From NCBI RefSeq assembly GCF_007744515.1, contig NZ_CP036268.1, positions 3,988,088 through 4,052,087 of the forward strand: a stretch of 64,000 nt of DNA. The letters run 5' to 3'. Positions within the stretch are counted from its first letter, which is position 1, and each line of letters opens with the position of its first letter. A program made the translations under genes and the position numbers. Source of the stretch: Stratiformator vulcanicus (lineage in GTDB: Bacteria > Planctomycetota > Planctomycetia > Planctomycetales > Planctomycetaceae). The notes under the pieces are model-generated. The model did no database searches, was not told where the DNA came from, and was given only the letters and a program-made list of their open reading frames with translations. Shown in pieces: positions 46,113-54,736 of this stretch.

Positions 46113-46439
46113 TTGCCCGGAACCTTTTGGCCGCCGCCGATACGAGTGCTGATTGTGGCGGTCTCGCTATTGATCGCCGGGGCCGCGGCATGGGGGCTGG
46201 GCGGATTGGGTTTTTATGTGTTCGCGCTGATCGGCTGCAGTTTGGTGCAAGAGCCCGCGGCAGGGCCAGGCTTCGGCGGCACGCGGGACGATATTTTCGA
46301 CGATATCGGTCTATATGGAGGTATCGTGTTCGGACTGTTGGTGGCGGTGGGCGTCGTTACCGCATCGGCCCGCTGGTTGAACTGGTATCTCATGGGCGGG
46401 TCCGCCAGCGAGCCTCGTGCTCCTCGGGAGAAGGAGTAA
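46113..46439 (+). CDS. Small two-TM membrane protein, unknown
   Basis: 108 residues. It begins with a TTG directly after the preceding stop (TAATTG), or a GTG at 46146. Two hydrophobic stretches (~12-42 and ~68-95) separated by a Gly/Asp-rich loop. Seen only as a membrane protein; possibly coupled to the preceding small gene. Confidence 0.42.
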   Translation: MPGTFWPPPIRVLIVAVSLLIAGAAAWGLGGLGFYVFALIGCSLVQEPAAGPGFGGTRDDIFDDIGLYGGIVFGLLVAVGVVTASARWLNWYLMGGSASEPRAPREKE

Positions 46440-46549
46440 GGGGGACGGATCCGTTTGCCTTACCGGAAACACTCACCCGCAGTTAACATCTGAAGGGCTC
46501 GATGGACCGGGCCAATTGCGAAGGCGTGAGTTAAGCTCTGTTTAAAAAA

Positions 46550-47014
46550 CTACTCCTGCGGAATGACAAAGTCGAAATTATTCTCCCCGCTTGGCGAAAC
46601 GTCAGCCGTCAGATCGGATGTTTTCGCCATCGCAAATTGCTCTGGAACCGCTGAGCCGAGGTTATCTTCCTGATCTTTACTCTGGCTGATCGTCACGATG
46701 TTGGGGCCGATGGGAGCTCCCCATTTCCCTTTTTTGTAAAGCATCCGGTAGTTGCCTTCGGCGTCGGTCCGGCCGATCGACAAAACGCCCAGGCTCTTTG
46801 ATTGAAAGCCGATCGACGCGAATTGGACAGGATCGCCGTTTTCGAAGGTCACAGTCCCGGTGGTCTCGGCGATATCGGGCGCATCACTCGGACCACCGCA
46901 CCCGATCAGCGTGAGGGCCAGAAAACCGCACAACGCGATCTGGCCGGGAATGTATCTAAGATGGTGAGTGAAACGCACGGTTTGATCGATCTGGTTCAAC
47001 ACGCTGGAGTTCAT
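46550..47014 (-). CDS. Lipoprotein with carboxypeptidase-regulatory-like domain
   Basis: 154 residues. A signal peptide with lipobox (LTLIGC; Cys39) gives a lipid-anchored protein. The mature part resembles the beta-sandwich of CarboxypepD_reg / transthyretin-like domains (TGTVTFENGDPVQFASIGF ... GNYRMLYKKGKWGA). Such proteins commonly follow DUF1559 genes in planctomycetes; the upstream DUF1559 gene ends 135 nt earlier. A hairpin lies between them. Confidence 0.78.
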   Translation of the reverse strand: MNSSVLNQIDQTVRFTHHLRYIPGQIALCGFLALTLIGCGGPSDAPDIAETTGTVTFENGDPVQFASIGFQSKSLGVLSIGRTDAEGNYRMLYKKGKWGAPIGPNIVTISQSKDQEDNLGSAVPEQFAMAKTSDLTADVSPSGENNFDFVIPQE

Positions 47015-47094
47015 TTGCTGCTCGAAAGATTCGCCAATAAATTTGATGACCGCGAAGGCTTATTTCAGAATCGCGCAATCGCAGTCTGTAAGGG

Positions 47095-47125
47095 CAATTG
47101 GCCCGAACATCGTTCGGGCCAATTG
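47095..47125 (-). terminator. Intercistronic hairpin between DUF1559 and lipoprotein genes
   Basis: A perfect 14-bp stem (47095-47108 with 47112-47125) around a 3-nt loop. No T-tract follows on the minus strand, so it may be a partial terminator or mRNA-stability element rather than a full stop. Confidence 0.6.
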
Positions 47126-47149
47126 ATGGTCTGAACGATCAGAACTGCT

Positions 47150-48157
47150 TCAGAACGTCACAACTTCGCCGCCCGATTTCGTGCTCATGGCGAGGAGCAC
47201 ATCCAGACTGATGTTCTCGCTTAAGAATTGCACGCTGCCGTCGGCCATGACGACATGGCATCCACCGACGTGGCTGCTGCCGATCCAACCGGCTTCCGGC
47301 AACTCTGTCCCCGGATCGACCTTATTGATCCCGAACCGTGAGTTCGAGAAATATCCGACCGAGTAAGCCTGCCAATAAGCCGAGTTCCCCTTGGAATCGA
47401 CCCCTTTCGCCATTTGAGACTCGGCGAACGTAAAGGTGTTGGAAGCGCCGTCGGTGATGTCACGGAAGCGGGCGGCTCCGTTGACCCCGAAGATTCCGAC
47501 GAGCACATTCTTTGAACGGAACCAGTCGTCTGGTCGTCCCCAGTAAAGGAACTGCCAGTTCGCTGCGCCTTGGGTTTCGGTATCGCCGGCATTAGCGACG
47601 TACGAGGTCCGGTAGTAATCTTCGGCGGCGTTCTCGCTGGTGCTCGTTGTCGAAGGCTGGTTCCGCAACGGATCGGACGGGCACCCGTAGACGGGCAAAA
47701 AGACATTCTGCATCGCCGCCTGAAACGTCCCGTTGTTGATGCAATCCGACTTTCCCTTTAATTCGTTGACCGGAATGTTGAAATTGACTTGTTCATATAA
47801 ATTGTCTTGGTCGAGGTACGGCAAAAGGTACAAGTGGGCGACATGATTGCGAATATCTTTATACTCGGCCGGCAGGCTTTTTGATGCCCGTTCATAACCG
47901 CACAGACTGGCCCCGGGCGTCGTCGCGGCGTTCATCGCGCCGATGGGGAAGATGCCGTGGGTGCTATGGTAGTTCGCCATCGCGATGCCCATCTGCTTCA
48001 TATTGTTGCGGCATTCGCTGCGGCGTGCGGCTTCCCGAGCCTGCTGAACAGCCGGCAGTAGCAGCGCGATCAAAATGGCGATGATCGCAATGACAACGAG
48101 CAGTTCGACGAGCGTGAAGCCACGCGATGGACGATGAGTGGAATCGGATAGAGGCAT
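47150..48157 (-). CDS. DUF1559 protein with type IV pilin-like N-terminus
   Basis: 335 residues. The N-terminus [20 protein letters not shown] is a classical prepilin leader (Gly-Phe cleavage) and TM helix, followed by LLPAVQQAREAARRSECRNN, the hallmark of the family. The C-terminus has SSHVGGCHVVMADGSVQFLS. Typical length. Expected surface or pseudopilin role, processed by the prepilin peptidase at 56738. Paired with the lipoprotein downstream. Confidence 0.95.
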   Translation of the reverse strand: MPLSDSTHRPSRGFTLVELLVVIAIIAILIALLLPAVQQAREAARRSECRNNMKQMGIAMANYHSTHGIFPIGAMNAATTPGASLCGYERASKSLPAEYKDIRNHVAHLYLLPYLDQDNLYEQVNFNIPVNELKGKSDCINNGTFQAAMQNVFLPVYGCPSDPLRNQPSTTSTSENAAEDYYRTSYVANAGDTETQGAANWQFLYWGRPDDWFRSKNVLVGIFGVNGAARFRDITDGASNTFTFAESQMAKGVDSKGNSAYWQAYSVGYFSNSRFGINKVDPGTELPEAGWIGSSHVGGCHVVMADGSVQFLSENISLDVLLAMSTKSGGEVVTF

Positions 48158-48540
48158 CGGGTCATTCCTTGGCGGGAGTCGAAGACAGACGTCGGCGGAA
48201 TGCGAAAGGCGGGATGAGTCGCAAACCGGGGTGTGGTGGCTGAAGTATCAGCTTCAATCAATGGTAAAGTGCGGCCACAACACACACTAGAGGGAATCAG
48301 CAAGACCTGCGCCTTTTTCATGGCAATATCACCATGATTTTGGAAATGACTCACAGGGCATGCACACAGAGGACCACTCCGAGCACACGGCGGTAAAAAC
48401 GCCGCTGCACGGCTCGTCTGCGATCCCCAAAACGAAGATCATCGGTCCGGAACGGATCGTCAATTTTCGTTCGACCGGGCCAATGAGCGTCGGGCATTGC
48501 CCGCAAAAAACACAGGCTCGCCCAACGAATGCGCGAGCGG
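48158..48540. other. 383-base divergent-upstream region
   Basis: Upstream of the DUF1559 gene and downstream of the Gfo-like gene (both minus strand). An open frame on the plus strand (48360-48956) overlaps the Gfo-like gene and has no family. I see no other feature. Confidence 0.5.
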
Positions 48541-49443
48541 TCACACCGGCTTCGACAGCCCCGCCCCGGTCGCGGCACGGGCCGCGATCCGAACGTCTTT
48601 CAAGTCGGCTGACGGAATCAGTCCCCCCGCCGCGCGGCGAAGAAAGTGATCGACGAGCACCAACTCAGCGGGGCGATCATTCGACAGAGATTCCTGCCGC
48701 GACTCCCGTCCCGCCGACCAAGCGATGTCAGTCGGACTGGAGAGTTCGGCCCGACCGCGCTGGCATCGAACGGAGAGACTGGGCCAGCGATCTTGAACGG
48801 CCGACGCGGCCATCGTTTCTGTCGAGCATTCGATCGTCAACATGGCCGTTCGCCCGCTGCCGCGACGGGCGAACTGATAGCGAAGGGGCTGATCGCCAGA
48901 TGCGGGCCAGACGCGAACGGGATCCCGCCCGGAAAGGTAGCGGCACCAATCAATAATTTTTGCGACGCGATCGGTCGAAATCGAATGGGGCAACCGGGCC
49001 GTCAATTCCCAAGGCGCGCCCAGACGGGTCACGATCAGTTCTTTGGCTCGAAACGTCGAGGGAGCGAATCGCAGCGGCAAAGCGGGGGTGATTGACGTTT
49101 CGAACTTGTCGGCCGACTTCGCGAGTCGCACAATCGCAGCCGGGTCTGACATGGCCGGCTGCCCCCACAAGACCGGCAGCCTCGATTTTGCGAGCAACTG
49201 GCACGTGGGCAGTGACGCGTGAAGATCGCCCGATAGCAGGATCGCCCGCAACCGGGGAAATCGGGACAGGGCGACTACGCCCGGCGACGCGAACGCCGAG
49301 AGCCGACCCGCTTCGGCATCGGCTCGGCGACGCAGCGGGTCATGCAATACGACGACCTTAACGCGTTCCGCCAGCGCTTCGAGGGCAGGGCGGTAGCGGG
49401 CGTTCCATTGAGGGCCCACTCCAATCACGCCGACGCGGATCAT
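48541..49443 (-). CDS. Gfo/Idh/MocA-like oxidoreductase fold protein, catalytic motif lost
   Basis: 300 residues. The N-terminal Rossmann domain begins VGVIGVGPQWNARYRPALEA with a GxGxxG-like pattern. The usual EKP motif after beta-strand 5 is replaced by WGQPAM, so the conserved catalytic Lys is missing. The C-terminal domain is shorter than the family's usual ~220 residues. It may be a catalytically inactive or divergent member. Lies next to glgC on the same strand. Confidence 0.6.
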   Translation of the reverse strand: MIRVGVIGVGPQWNARYRPALEALAERVKVVVLHDPLRRRADAEAGRLSAFASPGVVALSRFPRLRAILLSGDLHASLPTCQLLAKSRLPVLWGQPAMSDPAAIVRLAKSADKFETSITPALPLRFAPSTFRAKELIVTRLGAPWELTARLPHSISTDRVAKIIDWCRYLSGRDPVRVWPASGDQPLRYQFARRGSGRTAMLTIECSTETMAASAVQDRWPSLSVRCQRGRAELSSPTDIAWSAGRESRQESLSNDRPAELVLVDHFLRRAAGGLIPSADLKDVRIAARAATGAGLSKPV

Positions 49444-49547
49444 CGGTCGCGGCCCTTCGGCGATAAGAGACGTGCGAGGTAAAAAGCGAGCAACGCGGAC
49501 ATGGACGACTCAATTATTAAGCCCGTGCGGCGCTTCTCAGACAGCGA

Positions 49548-50855
49548 TTATCGCGCCTTATCGACCGACCAGCCGTCGGGCAATTCGGCGTGTTTGGGCA
49601 ATACCAGAATTCCGTCGCGCATCAGGACGGGGCCGAATTCGCGATCCTGCTTGTCTCCTTCCGGAGGAACGAGATGCACATTCCGGCCGACGCGGCAGTT
49701 CTTGTCGACGATCGCCCCGTCAATCACGGAACCTTCGCCGATTCCGAGGGGAGGGCGGTTCGACTCCAGATCATAGGCCCGATGCTCGGGCTTCTGATAA
49801 AAGTCGGCCCCCATAATGAATGTGTTCCGGATCGTCGCGTTTCGCCCAACGTGCGTGCGCAGGCCGATCACGCTGTTCTCGATCGTGGTGCCCGGCTCAA
49901 TCACACAACCGTCGGAGATCAGCGAGCGATGATACGCACCGCCCAGCAGCCGACTCGCCGGTAGGTACCGCGACTGCGTGTAGATCGGGGCATCTTCGTA
50001 ATTGAATTCGAACGGCGGATTCGGCCCCGCCAGAGCGAGGTTGGCATCGTAAAACGCCTTGATCGTTCCGATGTCTTCCCAATAGTCGTCGAACAGGTGA
50101 ACGTGAACCTTGTGATCGCTGATCGCCTGCGGAAAGATTTCTTTGCCAAAGTCTTCGTGCGAGGTCGACTTGAGCAGATCGACGAGCAGATCGCGGTTGA
50201 ACAAGTAGATGCCCATGCTCGCGAGGTAGTCGCGGCTGTTGGCGATGATGCCGAAGCTCTTGAGCCACTCGGGATCGGTGCGGACCTGCTCGAGTTGCTC
50301 GTCCGTTTGCGGCTTTTCGACGAAGTCTGTCACGCGGCCCGTCGAGTCGAGCTGCATGATGCCGAAGCCCTTGGCCGCGGCGGCGTTGACGGGAGTCGTC
50401 GCGATGGTGACGTCGGCCTTGGCTCCGCGGTGCGTATGGAGCATATCGTCGAAATTCATCCGGTAGAGCTGGTCGCCGGAGAGGATCAAGACGTGCTCGA
50501 TTCCATGCTGCTCGATATAACGCAGGTTCTTGCGGACGGCGTCAGCGGTGCCCTGATACCAATCTGATTCTGCCTGATCCATCGCCTGCTGGGCAGCGAG
50601 GATCTCGACGAAACCGCCGCTGAAGCGGTCGAATTTGTACGTCTCGCGAATGTGACGGTGCAGACTCACCGAATTGAACTGGGTGATCAGGTAGACGCGA
50701 TTGATACCGCTGTTGAGGCAGTTTGAGATCGGCACGTCGATCAGGCGATATTTTCCCGCCAAGGGCACAGCCGGTTTGGAACGGTCGCGAGTCAGCGGGA
50801 ACAGGCGGGTTCCTTTTCCGCCGCCGAGGATGAGGCTGATCAGGTTGCGATTCAT
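49548..50855 (-). CDS. glgC: Glucose-1-phosphate adenylyltransferase
   Basis: 435 residues. Nucleotidyltransferase signature LGGGKGTRLFPLTRDRSKPAVP, then FGIMQLDSTGRVTDFVEKP and the C-terminal left-handed beta-helix (VIGLRTHVGRNATI). It makes ADP-glucose from ATP and glucose-1-phosphate for glycogen synthesis. Full length for the family. Sequence WYQGTADAVRKN matches the catalytic site. No other glg genes are adjacent. Confidence 0.95.
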   Translation of the reverse strand: MNRNLISLILGGGKGTRLFPLTRDRSKPAVPLAGKYRLIDVPISNCLNSGINRVYLITQFNSVSLHRHIRETYKFDRFSGGFVEILAAQQAMDQAESDWYQGTADAVRKNLRYIEQHGIEHVLILSGDQLYRMNFDDMLHTHRGAKADVTIATTPVNAAAAKGFGIMQLDSTGRVTDFVEKPQTDEQLEQVRTDPEWLKSFGIIANSRDYLASMGIYLFNRDLLVDLLKSTSHEDFGKEIFPQAISDHKVHVHLFDDYWEDIGTIKAFYDANLALAGPNPPFEFNYEDAPIYTQSRYLPASRLLGGAYHRSLISDGCVIEPGTTIENSVIGLRTHVGRNATIRNTFIMGADFYQKPEHRAYDLESNRPPLGIGEGSVIDGAIVDKNCRVGRNVHLVPPEGDKQDREFGPVLMRDGILVLPKHAELPDGWSVDKAR

Positions 50856-51147
50856 AGCGATAGCGTTGATAGATGCGCTCGGTTTGGTTCGGTCGAGCTA
50901 CAAGGCTACAGGTGGCGTCGCGGCCTCGCAATCGCGTCGGCGCTCCACGAAACGCCACATCGGGTCAAGGTACCGGAACGTTCCGATTGAACGCTCTGCG
51001 TTGAGCCAACCGGCGTCGGGGAGATAGACTTGTTCGGCTTGCGAACGCATTCCGCACGCACATTTTCAGGTCGGGTCGATTTCTCGCCCCAAACACAATA
51101 CCCGGCCCGTGGCAACAGCGGGTCGAATCTTGCAAAGAGGCATCATC

Positions 51148-54100
51148 GTGCAGCGCCATGCACTTCTTGTCGGTTCTAGTCTTTTCCTGACAGGTCTATT
51201 CCTGCTCGGTCGTGTCTCGACCGCGGGCGAAGTTGTGCCGGTGTCGCCGGAACAGAATTACGCCCCCGAGATCGCCGAAGCATCCAACGGCGGCGAGTTG
51301 GCGTTGGAGTCGTTCCAAATTCCCGATGGCATGACCGGGAAGGTCACTGCCGCCGAGCCTGACTTGGCCAACCCGGTCGCGTTCTGGATCACGCCCGACG
51401 GGCGGTTTTACGTTTGCGAAACATTCCGCCAGCAAAAAGGGGTCGAAGACAACCGCTATCACCTCTACTGGCTGTCGGACGATCTGAAAGCTCAGACCGT
51501 CGCCGACCGCCGAGCGTATATGCTCAAACATCTCGGCGACGAAGCCGGTCTCTACGAACTCGAGCACGACCGCATTCGACTGCTTATCGACAACGATGGC
51601 GACGGAAAGGTGGAGGAATCGAGAGTCTTCGCCGACGGGTTCAACGACCTCGTCGACGGGACCGGCGCGGGCGTGCTGGAGCACAACGGCAACGTCTACT
51701 ACACCTGCATTCCGAAACTCTATCGACTCGAAGACACGAACGACGACGGCGTCGCCGATCAGCAGGAAACGATGTTCGACGGCTTCGGTGTCCGCTTCGC
51801 CTTCCGCGGGCACGACATGCACGGCCTGACGATCGGACCGGACAACCGGCTCTACTTCAGCATCGGCGACCGCGGGTTTCACGTGATGACCGAAGAGGGT
51901 GAACTGCTCCACAAACCCGACACCGGCGCGATCTTTCGCTGCGAACTGGACGGCTCTGACTTGGAAATCTTCGCTTCCGGTCTGAGGAATCCGCAGGAAC
52001 TGGCGTTCGACAACTACGGCAACCTGTTCACGGGCGATAACAACTCCGACAGCGGCGACCTCGCGCGATGGGTCCACGTCATTGAAGGTATGGATGCCGG
52101 CTGGCGGATGTATTACCAGTACCTCGACGATCGCGGCCCGTTCAATCGCGAAAGGATTTGGTATCCGTACCGGAGTGATCCCGAGACGACCGCGATTCAG
52201 CCGGCCTATATTCTTCCCCCGGTGGCTAACATCAGCGACGGGCCGTCCGGTTTGGCGGCCTATCCCGGGGTGGGGCTTCCGAAGCGATATGACAATCACT
52301 TCTTTCTGTGCGACTTTCGCGGCGGGCCGACAAATAGCGGCGTGCGGTCCTTCGGTGTGAAGCCGAAGGGGGCGTCGTTCGAGTTGGTCGATTCCCACGA
52401 ATTCTTGTGGCGAATTCTCGTGACCGACTGCGACTTCGGTTACGACGGCGGATTCTTTGCGCTCGATTGGGTGCAGGGCTGGGAAGGGCCGGGGAAGGGG
52501 CGAATCTACCGCTTCGCCCACCCGGAATTCGAAGAAGCGGCGGCGAAGTCGGGAGAGATCCTCCGCAACGGCCTCGGCGACATGTCGTCGGCCGAATTGA
52601 TCGGGCTGTTTGAAAATAGGGACAAGCGCGTTCGCCAAGCCGCTCATCTGCAACTGGCGTCCCGGCCGATGTCGGATTGGCCCGACGACAAGATTCGCGG
52701 CGTGGCCTCGACCGACGAAACGATTCCGCGACTGCACCTGCTGTGGGCACTGGGCATTCAGGCACGCGCAGGCAATAGCGACGCGGTTCCCGCGATCACG
52801 GCGCAGCTTTCGTCGAGCGATCCTTGGGTCCGCACGGTCGCATTGCGAGTGCTTCGCGATGTCGTGTGCGGGTCTGACTCGCCTTCCGGCGAGCCGTGCG
52901 ATGCGGCCTCGCCGGCCATCATTCGGCAAGCCGCTTCTCTATTGGCCGACCCGGATGCCCGAGTGAGGGCGGAAGCGGCGCTGCTCATCGGTCGGGCGGG
53001 CGGGCGTTTCATGGGTACCCAAGACGAAGCCGGCACGGCGACTGAGGCGATCGAGCCGCTGCTCAATGTGCTCGTTCAGAACAGCGGTAACGATGCCGCC
53101 TTGAGACACGCAGCCGTCATGGGTTTGACCGGCATCGCCAAGCGAAATGTCGCCCCACTGCTCGAATTTGCCGATCACAAGAATCCGGAAGCCCGCCTCG
53201 GCGTGCTGCTGGCCCTGCGGCGGATGAAGAGCCCGGAAATTGCCGGATTCCTGACCGATGAAGACCCCGGTATTCAACTCGAAGCAGCCCGCGCCGTGCA
53301 CGACCTCGCGATCGACAATGCCGCGGAGAGATTGGCCGCCGTTCGATTCGACCACTCAGACGACGCCGCGCGGGTTGATGCTCTGGCTCGACGAATCATC
53401 GCTGCGAACTTTCGGCTCGGCGGCCGCGAACATGCGGCCCGTGTTCTCTCGACCGCTTCGAATGAAAAGTTGTCGAAATCCCTGCGCCTTGAGGCCTTGA
53501 GTGCTATGGCGGCCTGGCAGGAACCGGGTCCGCTCGATCGGGTGATTAATAAGTATCGCCCGATCGAAAGTCCGCGTCAGACCGAGTTCATGGCCGAACT
53601 ACTCGCGCCACATCTGTCTGACTTCTTCAAAAGCGATGTCGACTTCGCGCGACCGGCGATTGAGTTGTCGGCCCAATACGGTGTGGAGGCCGTTGCGGAC
53701 GAGGTCGCTGCGATCGCGGATGCATCCGACGCCGATCCGGCGACTCGAGAAGCCGCGTTGCAAGCAGCCGTTTCGCTGCGGGGCGATGCAGCTTCGGAGG
53801 TCGTCCGCCGTGCGGTCCGAGCGGATTCCCCGCTTGTTCGCTCCACGGCACGACGCCTGCTCATCAAAATCGACCCGGACGACGCGGTGAAACAACTCAA
53901 GCTCGCGCTTCGTGACGGGACCGTCGAAGAACAGCAGTCGGCCATTGCCGGTCTGGTCAAACTGGAAACGGCCGAGGCCGATGCGGTTCTGCTCGAATGG
54001 TTCGACAAGTTCCTCGCCGGTTCGGCACCGGCCGCGATTCAACTCGATTTAATCGAAGCCGCCGAGCAGCGGAATTCAGTCGCGTTTGAGGACCGGATTG

Positions 54101-54621
54101 CCTCTTATAGTTCGACACTCTCGGACGGCGATCCGATCGCCAAATACCGGGTCAGCCTCGAAGGCGGAGACCCGGAGAACGGCTATGCGATCTTCTTTGG
54201 GCGCAGCGATGCTTCCTGCCGCCGCTGCCATGCCGTCGTCGACAACAAGATTCTGGTCGGGCCGAATCTTGCGGGCATCGGCGCGGAAAAGACCAAGGAG
54301 TATCTGCTGGAATCGCTCGTTCTGCCCGGTAAAGCGATCGCCAAAGGTTTCGAGACGGTGATTGTCGTGACCGCCGAGGGCAAGATCGTCGCCGGGATCA
54401 AACGCTTTGAGGACGACGAGAAACTGATTCTGGTCAAGCCGACCGGCGAGAACGTCACCATCTTGCAGGATGACATCGACGATGTCGCCCCCGGCAAGTC
54501 GGGCATGCCCGAGGACCTGATCAAGTATCTGTCGCGCTCCGACGTCCGCGATCTGGTCGCGTACCTGGCGTCGCTTAAAGACAAGAACGCCACGACGGAG
54601 TCAGCCGCCGGTCACGAGTAG
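51148..54621 (+). CDS. PVC-type propeller / HEAT / cytochrome c protein
   Basis: 1157 residues from GTG 51148 (AGAGG upstream); a GTG at 51109 is less likely. Signal peptide, then a soluble-glucose-dehydrogenase-like beta-propeller (~40-440; FQIPDGMTGKVTAAEPDLAN, GLRNPQELAFDNYGNLFTGD). HEAT-type helical repeats follow (~460-1000). A C-terminal cytochrome c domain has the heme motif CRRCH (C1024, C1027, H1028) and axial Met1120 in SGMPED. This is the membrane- or surface-associated PVC cytochrome protein class, thought to oxidise sugars. Substrate unknown. Confidence 0.93.
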   Translation: MQRHALLVGSSLFLTGLFLLGRVSTAGEVVPVSPEQNYAPEIAEASNGGELALESFQIPDGMTGKVTAAEPDLANPVAFWITPDGRFYVCETFRQQKGVEDNRYHLYWLSDDLKAQTVADRRAYMLKHLGDEAGLYELEHDRIRLLIDNDGDGKVEESRVFADGFNDLVDGTGAGVLEHNGNVYYTCIPKLYRLEDTNDDGVADQQETMFDGFGVRFAFRGHDMHGLTIGPDNRLYFSIGDRGFHVMTEEGELLHKPDTGAIFRCELDGSDLEIFASGLRNPQELAFDNYGNLFTGDNNSDSGDLARWVHVIEGMDAGWRMYYQYLDDRGPFNRERIWYPYRSDPETTAIQPAYILPPVANISDGPSGLAAYPGVGLPKRYDNHFFLCDFRGGPTNSGVRSFGVKPKGASFELVDSHEFLWRILVTDCDFGYDGGFFALDWVQGWEGPGKGRIYRFAHPEFEEAAAKSGEILRNGLGDMSSAELIGLFENRDKRVRQAAHLQLASRPMSDWPDDKIRGVASTDETIPRLHLLWALGIQARAGNSDAVPAITAQLSSSDPWVRTVALRVLRDVVCGSDSPSGEPCDAASPAIIRQAASLLADPDARVRAEAALLIGRAGGRFMGTQDEAGTATEAIEPLLNVLVQNSGNDAALRHAAVMGLTGIAKRNVAPLLEFADHKNPEARLGVLLALRRMKSPEIAGFLTDEDPGIQLEAARAVHDLAIDNAAERLAAVRFDHSDDAARVDALARRIIAANFRLGGREHAARVLSTASNEKLSKSLRLEALSAMAAWQEPGPLDRVINKYRPIESPRQTEFMAELLAPHLSDFFKSDVDFARPAIELSAQYGVEAVADEVAAIADASDADPATREAALQAAVSLRGDAASEVVRRAVRADSPLVRSTARRLLIKIDPDDAVKQLKLALRDGTVEEQQSAIAGLVKLETAEADAVLLEWFDKFLAGSAPAAIQLDLIEAAEQRNSVAFEDRIASYSSTLSDGDPIAKYRVSLEGGDPENGYAIFFGRSDASCRRCHAVVDNKILVGPNLAGIGAEKTKEYLLESLVLPGKAIAKGFETVIVVTAEGKIVAGIKRFEDDEKLILVKPTGENVTILQDDIDDVAPGKSGMPEDLIKYLSRSDVRDLVAYLASLKDKNATTESAAGHE

Positions 54622-54663
54622 GGCCACTGTTCGCGGCGAGTGAAATATTGATGTGAAATTAAA

Positions 54664-54695
54664 AAGAAGGGCCCGCTCAGTGAGCGGGCCCTTCT
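54664..54695. terminator. Bidirectional terminator between convergent genes
   Basis: A nearly perfect long GC-rich stem (AAGAAGGGCCCGCTC...GAGCGGGCCCTTCTT). On the minus strand a T-rich tract (CTTCTTTTTAATTT) follows; on the plus strand CTTCTTAA. It separates the PVC cytochrome gene and the acidic-repeat gene. Confidence 0.88.
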
Positions 54696-54736
54696 TAACT
54701 ACTGCTGGTTTCACCGCACCCGATGATTGGTCGAAC

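Noticed and set aside
48360-48956. A 198-residue plus-strand frame over the Gfo-like gene.
   Set aside because: It overlaps the better-supported minus-strand gene and is Arg/Pro-rich as expected from a GC-rich antisense frame.
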